NCBI GenBank assembly: GCA_023935145.1
Contig: CM043698.1
Coordinates: forward strand, 17,983,001 to 18,047,000
Direction: 5' to 3'
Source of the DNA: Bretschneidera sinensis
Lineage: Eukaryota; Streptophyta; Magnoliopsida; Brassicales; Akaniaceae
Length of the DNA: 64,000 nt
In this document: positions 58,974-64,000 of the stretch, piece after piece
Numbering within the stretch: the first letter of the stretch is position 1
Layout: every line of letters starts with the position of its first letter
Made by a program: the position numbers and the translations under genes
Notes under the pieces: generated by a model
What the model saw: the letters and a program-made list of their open reading frames with translations, nothing else
What the model was told of the DNA's origin: nothing
Database searches by the model: none

Positions 58974-60738
58974 CCGAGGACTTGTGGAACAGTCCATCTC
59001 CTCGGACCTTAAAGAGATTGGGCCGAGGACCAGTGGAGCAATCCATCTCCTCGGCCAAGAATACCAGTGGTTCGAGGACTAGTGGAGCAATCCATCTCCT
59101 CGGGCCTTGAAGAGAGTGGGCCGAGGACCAGTGGAGCAATCCATCTCCTCGGACCGTGAAGAGAGTGGGCCGAGGACCAGTGGAGCCATCCATCTCCTCG
59201 GCCAAGAATGCCATGGGTCCGAGGACACGTGGAGCAATCCATCTCCTCGGACCTTGAAGAGAGTGGGCCGAGGACCAGTGGAGCAATCCATCTCCTCGGC
59301 CAAGAATACCAGGGGTTCGAGGACACGTGGAGCAATCCATCTCCTCGGACCTTGAAGAGAGAGGGCCGAGGACCAGTGGAGCAATCCATCTCCTCGGCCA
59401 AGAATACCAGGGGTCCGAGGACACGTGGAGCAATCCATCTCCTCGGACCGTGAAGAGAGTGGGCCGAGGACCAGTGGAGCAAGCCATCTCCTCGGCCAAG
59501 AATACCATGGGTCCGAGGACACGTGGAGCAATCCATCTCCTCGGACCTTGAAGAGAGAAGGCCGAGGACCAGTGGAGCATTCCATCTCCTCGGCCAAGAA
59601 TACCAGGGGTCCGAGGACACGTGGAGCAATCCATCTCCTCGGACCTTGAAGAGAGTGGGCCGAGGACCAGTGGAGCCATCCATCTCCTCGGCCAAGAATA
59701 CCAGGGGTCCGAGGACACGTGGAGCAATCCATCTCCTCGGACCGTGAAGAGAGTGGGCCGAGGACCAGTGGAGCAAGCCATCTCCTCGGCCAAGAATACC
59801 ATGGGTCCGAGGACACGTGGAGCAATCCATCTCCTCGGACCTTGAAGAGAGAAGGCCGAGGACCAGTGGAGCATTCCATCTCCTCGGCCAAGAATACCAG
59901 GGGTCCGAGGACACGTGGAGCAATCCATCTCCTCGGACCTTGAAGAGAGTGGGCCGAGGACCAGTGGAGCCATCCATCTCCTCGGCCAAGAATACCAGTG
60001 GTCCGAGGACACGTGGAGCAATCCATCTCCTCGGACCTTGAAGAGAGAGGGCCGAGGACCAGTGGAGCAATCCATCTCCTCGGCCAAGAATACCAGGGGT
60101 CCGAGGACACGTGGAGCAATCCATCTCCTCGGACCGTGAAGAGAGTGGGCCGAGGACCAGTGGAGCAAGCCATCTCCTCGGCCAAGAATACCATGGGTCC
60201 GAGGACACGTGGAGCAATCCATCTCCTCGGACCGTGAAGAGAGTGGGCCGAGGACCAGTGGAGCAATCCATCTCCTCGGCCAAGAATACCAGGGGTCCGA
60301 GGACACGTGGAGCAATCCATCTCCTCGGACCTTGAAGAGAGTGGGCCGAGGACCAGTGGAGCCATCCATCTCCTCGGCCAAGAATACCAGGGGTCCGAAG
60401 ACACGGTGAGCAATCCATCTCCTCGGACCGTGAAGAGAGTGGGCCGAGGACCAGTGGAGCAATCCATCTCCTCGGCCAAGAATACCAGGGGACCGAGGAC
60501 ACGTGGAGCAATCCATCTCCTCGGACCTTGAAGAGAGTGGGCCGAGGACCAGTGGAGCCATCCATCTCCTCGGTCAAGAATACCAGAGGTCCGAGGACAC
60601 GTGGAGCAATCCATCTCCTCGGACCGTGAAGAGAGAGGGCCGAGGACCAGTGGAGCAATCCATCTCCTCGGCCAAGAATACCAGGGGTCCGAGGACACGT
60701 GGAGCAATCCATCTCCTCGGACCGTGAAGAGAGTGGGG
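58974..60738. repeat. Tandem array: 36 half-units of 49 bp, 18 units of 98 bp
   Basis: Each half-unit starts ccgagga, continues to gcaatccatctcctcgg and ends either accttgaagagagtggg (type A) or ccaagaataccaggggt (type B). A and B alternate with a 98-bp period from 59219 to 60738. The five half-units at 58974-59218 are less regular and include a hybrid (59121). Most half-units hold the inverted repeat CCGAGGA-18 nt-TCCTCGG. Type A carries CACGTG at 59219 and every 98 bp after it, except near 60395 where it is damaged. A block of three units (294 bp) is repeated at 59415 and 59709. Confidence 0.95.
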
Positions 60739-62536
60739 TGGAAACCAGCTCCAGATGTGCATCGCCTAACTGCATTTGGTGAAAGGCATCATAAAAGAGG
60801 ATGTCGGCCGAGCTCCCGTTGTCGACTAGGACTCGTCTTATCTCATGGTTAGCCACAAGGAGTGAAATTACGACAGCATCGTCGTGTGGGATCTGCACTC
60901 CTTCCAAGTCTTCGTCCGAAAAAGAAATAATCTCTCCGGTCCTAGGTCTTTTCTGAGATCCAGCAACAGAGGCTATTGACCTAGCATAAGACCTACTGCG
61001 AGCACGGGATCCCCCTCCAGCAACGAGCCCTCCGTAAATGGTTTTGATAATCTTCGCCACGGGGACCTCCGGTTTTTTCTGGCTGGGCTCTCTATAACTT
61101 GGCCTCGGGCTCTTCTGGGCTGTCCTTGCAGGTCTGTTTCGTTCATAAGAACGTTCAGGGCCTCTTCGCGATCGTTCATCATATTTCTCTTGTCGTGGCC
61201 TGACATATTCTTTTAGATACCCTCGATTGATGAGGGCCTCGATCTGATTTTTTAAGGCCTTACATTCTTCCGTATCATGGCCGAAGTTTTTGTGAAACCT
61301 GCACCAAGTATTGCGATCCGGGTTGAGGTTTGGCGGCCTTGGAGGCCATTGCAAGAGGTCCCTATCATGAATCTGCATCAGAATGTTGGTTCTGGAGGCA
61401 TTCAGTGGTGCATAGCCGTGGATTTGCCTCGGAGTTCTGGCTCTGGTTCCATAGGTTGCAAGAGTTCGGGACCTATCCTCGAAAGGCCTGAGGGTTCTGG
61501 GTTTCTCCTCGCGGAACGGCCGCTTAGAGGGTTCAAGGCTGGGACTAGTGGGGCCTCTCTTCCTCTTTTCCGTATCTCCTTCGCGTTCTCTTCGGAATGC
61601 TTGATCATCTTCTGCTAGCATGTATTTTTCGGCTCGGGCCAAGACCTCATTCATGTCCGTAGGCGGACGTCTGATGAGTTTTGAGCTGAAGAATCCGGAT
61701 CTTAATCCATTTTTGAATGCCAGGAGCTGAACATTGGGATCAAGGTTTGGAATCTCCCAGGCTGCAGTGTTGAATCTGGAAATATAGGCGCGAAGCTTCT
61801 CTCCTTTCGACTGGACAATGTTAAACAGAGACTCCGAAGTTTTCTTGGGTCCTTTGCTGCTGATGAAATGTGAGGCGAAGGCATAACTTAGGTCTTTAAA
61901 GGTGCGAATACCCCCCGGTTTCAAACGGGAATACCACGTCCCAGCCGCTTTTTCTAGGGTTAATGGAAACGCTCTGCACATTATAGGGTCCGAATGTCTA
62001 TGGAGGGTCATTGTGGTTCGGTAGTGCTGGAGGTGATCTAAGGGATCTGTGGATCCATCATAAAGTTTGATTTGTGGCATACGAAAATTTTGGGGGAGAG
62101 GGGCGTCAAGGACTTCTTTTATAAAAGGTGGGTCCTGTACGTCGAGATCATCGCTAATACTATGGCCGCGTTCTTTAAACGCTTCATTGATGCGTCCCTC
62201 TATGTCCTCGATCCGTTTGCCAAACCCTTCGCTGTTATTGGGCACGGGACTCTCTCTGAACTTAGCTGGGGAAGGTGAGTGGGTCGCTGAGCAGACATCC
62301 GCTGGTGGGCGACGGTCAGTGGAAACACCGTGACCCGGTTCCAGCGATGGGAGTGGCAGCGTCTGCTGAGGTCTCCTACGAACTTCGGCAGCCAGATCGG
62401 CCACCAGGTGTGCAAGCTCTGTGAATTGCGCCTGGAGCGTGCCTTCATTCGGGTGAACGCCGGGTTCGGCTGAAGAACTGTCTCCCGACTGTAGCGCGCG
62501 AGCGCCTAGATCTCTGGCGGGTGTTTTTGGAGGCAT
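59009..62536 (-). CDS. Gypsy-like gag/protease start fused to array-encoded repeats (1175 aa)
   Basis: It starts at ATG 62536 (MPPKTPARDLGARALQ). Residues about 150-300 are a Retrotrans_gag domain (FRMPQIKLYDGSTDPLDHL, WYSRLKPGGIRTFKDLS). Residues 411-425 are a CHHC-type knuckle (WCRFHKNFGHDTEEC). At 569-584 the retropepsin start VLVDNGSSADILFYDAF is seen. At about residue 600, after HLELVSTPL, the frame enters the tandem array at 60738 and stays open for 575 more residues with a 98-residue period (SSRSEEMDCSTCPRT, GDGLLHWSSA, GPRRWIAP). Gag is intact. The protease is cut before its flap. Whether the repetitive tail is translated or tolerated is unknown. Confidence 0.85.
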   Translation of the reverse strand: MPPKTPARDLGARALQSGDSSSAEPGVHPNEGTLQAQFTELAHLVADLAAEVRRRPQQTLPLPSLEPGHGVSTDRRPPADVCSATHSPSPAKFRESPVPNNSEGFGKRIEDIEGRINEAFKERGHSISDDLDVQDPPFIKEVLDAPLPQNFRMPQIKLYDGSTDPLDHLQHYRTTMTLHRHSDPIMCRAFPLTLEKAAGTWYSRLKPGGIRTFKDLSYAFASHFISSKGPKKTSESLFNIVQSKGEKLRAYISRFNTAAWEIPNLDPNVQLLAFKNGLRSGFFSSKLIRRPPTDMNEVLARAEKYMLAEDDQAFRREREGDTEKRKRGPTSPSLEPSKRPFREEKPRTLRPFEDRSRTLATYGTRARTPRQIHGYAPLNASRTNILMQIHDRDLLQWPPRPPNLNPDRNTWCRFHKNFGHDTEECKALKNQIEALINRGYLKEYVRPRQEKYDERSRRGPERSYERNRPARTAQKSPRPSYREPSQKKPEVPVAKIIKTIYGGLVAGGGSRARSRSYARSIASVAGSQKRPRTGEIISFSDEDLEGVQIPHDDAVVISLLVANHEIRRVLVDNGSSADILFYDAFHQMQLGDAHLELVSTPLSSRSEEMDCSTCPRTPGILGRGDGLLHWSSALSLHGPRRWIAPRVLGPLVFLTEEMDGSTGPRPTLFKVRGDGLLHVSSVPWYSWPRRWIAPLVLGPLSSRSEEMDCSPCLRTPGILGRGDGWLHWSSAHSLQGPRRWIAPRVLGPLVFLAEEMDCSTGPRPTLFTVRGDGLLHVSSDPWYSWPRRWLAPLVLGPLSSRSEEMDCSTCPRTPGILGRGDGLLHWSSALSLQGPRRWIAPRVLGPLVFLAEEMDGSTGPRPTLFKVRGDGLLHVSSDPWYSWPRRWNAPLVLGLLSSRSEEMDCSTCPRTHGILGRGDGLLHWSSAHSLHGPRRWIAPRVLGPLVFLAEEMDGSTGPRPTLFKVRGDGLLHVSSDPWYSWPRRWNAPLVLGLLSSRSEEMDCSTCPRTHGILGRGDGLLHWSSAHSLHGPRRWIAPRVLGPLVFLAEEMDCSTGPRPSLFKVRGDGLLHVSSNPWYSWPRRWIAPLVLGPLSSRSEEMDCSTCPRTHGILGRGDGWLHWSSAHSLHGPRRWIAPLVLGPLSSRPEEMDCSTSPRTTGILGRGDGLLHWSSAQSL

Positions 62537-62594
62537 GCTAACAGATGAGTTCTTTTGACTTCTTCGCTGTTATTGTCAGCGAGAGATGTGGTTT

Positions 62595-62610
62595 CCCACG
62601 GACGGCGCCA
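62595..62610 (-). promoter_or_regulatory. Primer binding site of the Gypsy-like element
   Basis: TGGCGCCGTCCGTGGG on the minus strand follows the 5' LTR after a spacer of three bases. It has the TGGCGCCGT-type start typical of many plant Gypsy elements, unlike the initiator-Met sites of Copia-1 and Copia-2. Confidence 0.85.
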
Positions 62611-62613
62611 ATC

Positions 62614-63239
62614 TGTTGATGCCAAAAAATGAGTGTTGCTGAGCTGGATGGATGTTCTGTAGAAGTACCTGCACAGAGAAAGGGAGATTTGCTATTGGGG
62701 TCGACGGAGGGGATGCCTCCGAGGATGCTCCGATGCTTAAGTTAGCAAAAGTTTTAAGATTGTAAGTGTTTGAAACTGAGAAGCTCCTCCCCTTTTGGAC
62801 CGCTTACCAAATCCTTTTATAGAGTTCCGGAGGCGGTGATGGGTCGGGGCAGCTGTAACAGGATACCCCAACTGGGTAGGGTAATGATGCCTATGAGGCC
62901 CAGCTAGGAAGCTGAGAACCGTTCAGTAGGGCTTTTGCCTTGTTGGCTTATTCCAGAGCCGTCTATGCGTAAGACGGTGTTTAGTTCTGACGCTCCAACT
63001 TGGTTGGTAATGATGATCCGAAAGGCGGTGGTGACGTGGAGGCCCAGCTGGAGCCAAGATATTCCTGAGGGCGGTCATGACCTGGAGGCCCAGCTGGAGG
63101 CAATGATGCCCTGAAGGGCGGTCATGACCTGGAGATCCAATTGTCTGGGCCTGAACTGTCCGCGTGTCACTTTGAATTCAGGGCTCACGATAATCCACGT
63201 GTCTTCCTCCTATTGGAGTGACATATTTTGGTAGTATCA
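62614..63239 (-). repeat. 5' LTR of the Gypsy-like element (626 bp)
   Basis: Same length and sequence by eye as 58223-58848. It is followed by the target duplication gaaat and the rest of the GLR-D upstream flank. Confidence 0.95.
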
Positions 63240-63288
63240 GAAATAAATGCTTCTTATTGATCAAATATATGTCAGTTGAATTACTGGG

Positions 63289-63890
63289 TGTTAGAAAATA
63301 TTATCAGATCGAAGCTAACACACAACTAAAGTGAAATGAGAAAAATAAAGATAAAATTGACACAAATATTTTACGTAGAAAAACCCTCAACCAAATTGGG
63401 GTAAAAAATCACGGGCAAATGTAGGAGGATTTCACTATTGTAAAATAAGGATTACAACATCTTCTCACTTATTACAATGAAATAACAATTGTCTAAACTC
63501 TATTGTAATAAGAGAAACAACTCTCTCACAAAATTGAAAAAATATTACTTACAAACAAGGAACAAATTTTCCTCTCTAAGTAGTAACTCTCAAGAAAACT
63601 CTCACAAAAAACATTTGCTCTCTTTCTAATGGATGCTCTCGGATTCCTTCACTCTATATATAGCACAACTGAAACAAGTCATTTATAGGCAAGTCACTTG
63701 AAGAATTTGTGGTAGATAAGTCTCCACGTTCCTCTCCAAAATGAATGATCAAAAGATTAGTGCTCCATTAACTCTTTTTAATTGTCTTTCACGTTGTCTC
63801 AATGCTGCAACCATTATTAATTAAGCAAATACAATATTAAGCAAAGTAGATAAAGTGGCTTTATCACTAAAAAGGTCATCGATTATCACA
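63289..63890. mobile_element. Probable solo LTR (602 bp) in the GLR-D upstream flank
   Basis: Compared with the flanks of GLR-B (15069) and GLR-C (32205), this stretch is an insertion. It starts TGTTAGAAAA and ends GATTATCACA. The five bases on each side are ctggg and ctaga, an imperfect match as expected for an older target duplication. It contains text typical of plant LTRs (ttttacgtagaaaaaccctc, aaaaaatcacgggcaaatg) and a TATA-like ctatatatag at about 63652-63661. No coding sequence. Confidence 0.65.
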
Positions 63891-64000
63891 CTAGATATTT
63901 CTTCTAATCGTCGTTATAACTCAGAAAGTTGGACTTTACTCGGTCATTTTGTGACTGATCATTAAAATTTTAAAAAAATAATTACTGGTAGCTTAAAATT
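63891..64000. other. End of the GLR-D upstream flank
   Basis: It resumes the text of 15075-15185 and 32213-32310 (tatttcttctaatcgtcgtta, taattactggtagcttaaaa). Noncoding. Confidence 0.7.

Larger units (their letters stand above)
58223..63239 (-). mobile_element. Gypsy-like non-autonomous element with gag and a 98-bp tandem array (5017 bp)
   Basis: The two LTRs are each 626 bp (58223-58848, 62614-63239), and I find no difference between them. The ends are TGTTGATG...TAGTATCA, and the target duplication is gaaat (58218-58222, 63240-63244). The primer site TGGCGCCGTCCGTGGG lies three bases inside the 5' LTR (62595-62610), and a polypurine tract (AAGTGGGGGGCCTC on the minus strand) touches the 3' LTR. 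The interior holds gag and the start of the protease, then an array of 49-bp half-units in place of reverse transcriptase, RNase H and integrase. Movement would need enzymes from another element. Confidence 0.95.

Noticed and set aside
58974..60738. CRISPR-like array or centromeric satellite
   Set aside because: There are no unique spacers and the genome is a plant. The array is confined between gag and the 3' LTR of one element, so it is not a free satellite at this site.
59107..60852. Series of plus-strand frames of about 74 codons in the array
   Set aside because: They are a by-product of the 98-bp period: the plus-strand unit has one TGA, which falls in frame every third unit.

Overview
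This is nuclear DNA of a flowering plant, almost certainly a eudicot. Introns are GT-AG, the intergenic DNA is AT-rich, and LTR retrotransposons of the Copia and Gypsy superfamilies with plant-type primer sites are abundant. The plant gene families present are glutamate receptor-like channels (GLR), GDSL lipases and nepenthesin-type aspartic proteases. A woody species is possible but cannot be shown. No rRNA, tRNA, organellar or bacterial genes were seen.

The backbone is a tandem array of four GLR copies, all on the minus strand: GLR-A (5164-6569), GLR-B (10967-14656), GLR-C (28128-31805) and GLR-D (44123-57757). Only GLR-B reads as an intact five-exon gene (903 aa). GLR-A has lost both ends. 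GLR-C has a 10-bp frameshift deletion. GLR-D carries two Copia elements, each inside an exon, and an 83-bp deletion. The spaces between copies are mostly duplicated noncoding flanks (6726-8170 / 15800-17215 / 32920-33900; 7843-10672 / 23350-26180; 2553-5160 / 41078-43735, with a related copy at 26180-27860).

Region by region: 1-2552 is the 3' part of a decayed Copia element (Copia-T). It is a near-identical segmental duplicate of the complete copy at 36088-41077, which is inserted in an aspartic-protease-like pseudogene. 17506-19625 is a composite of a Copia pol fragment joined to a Gypsy-type (Transposase_28-like) fragment with an LTR-like tail. 20104-21386 is a GDSL lipase pseudogene. GLR-D holds an intact Copia element (44198-49347, one ORF of 1402 aa) in its last exon and a decayed Copia element (50976-56043) in exon 2. 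A Gypsy-like element (58223-63239) sits in the GLR-D upstream flank, and a probable solo LTR (63289-63890) follows.

The most unusual object is the 58223-63239 element. Its two 626-bp LTRs look identical, it has a 5-bp target duplication, and its gag-protease frame runs directly into a tandem array of 36 half-units of 49 bp (18 units of 98 bp) that replaces the reverse transcriptase, RNase H and integrase. Almost every half-unit contains the 7-bp inverted repeat CCGAGGA/TCCTCGG. Fifteen copies carry a CACGTG (G-box) core, and the consensus has no stop codon in any minus-strand frame. All coordinates, splice sites and mismatch counts were read by eye; no alignment or database search was run.
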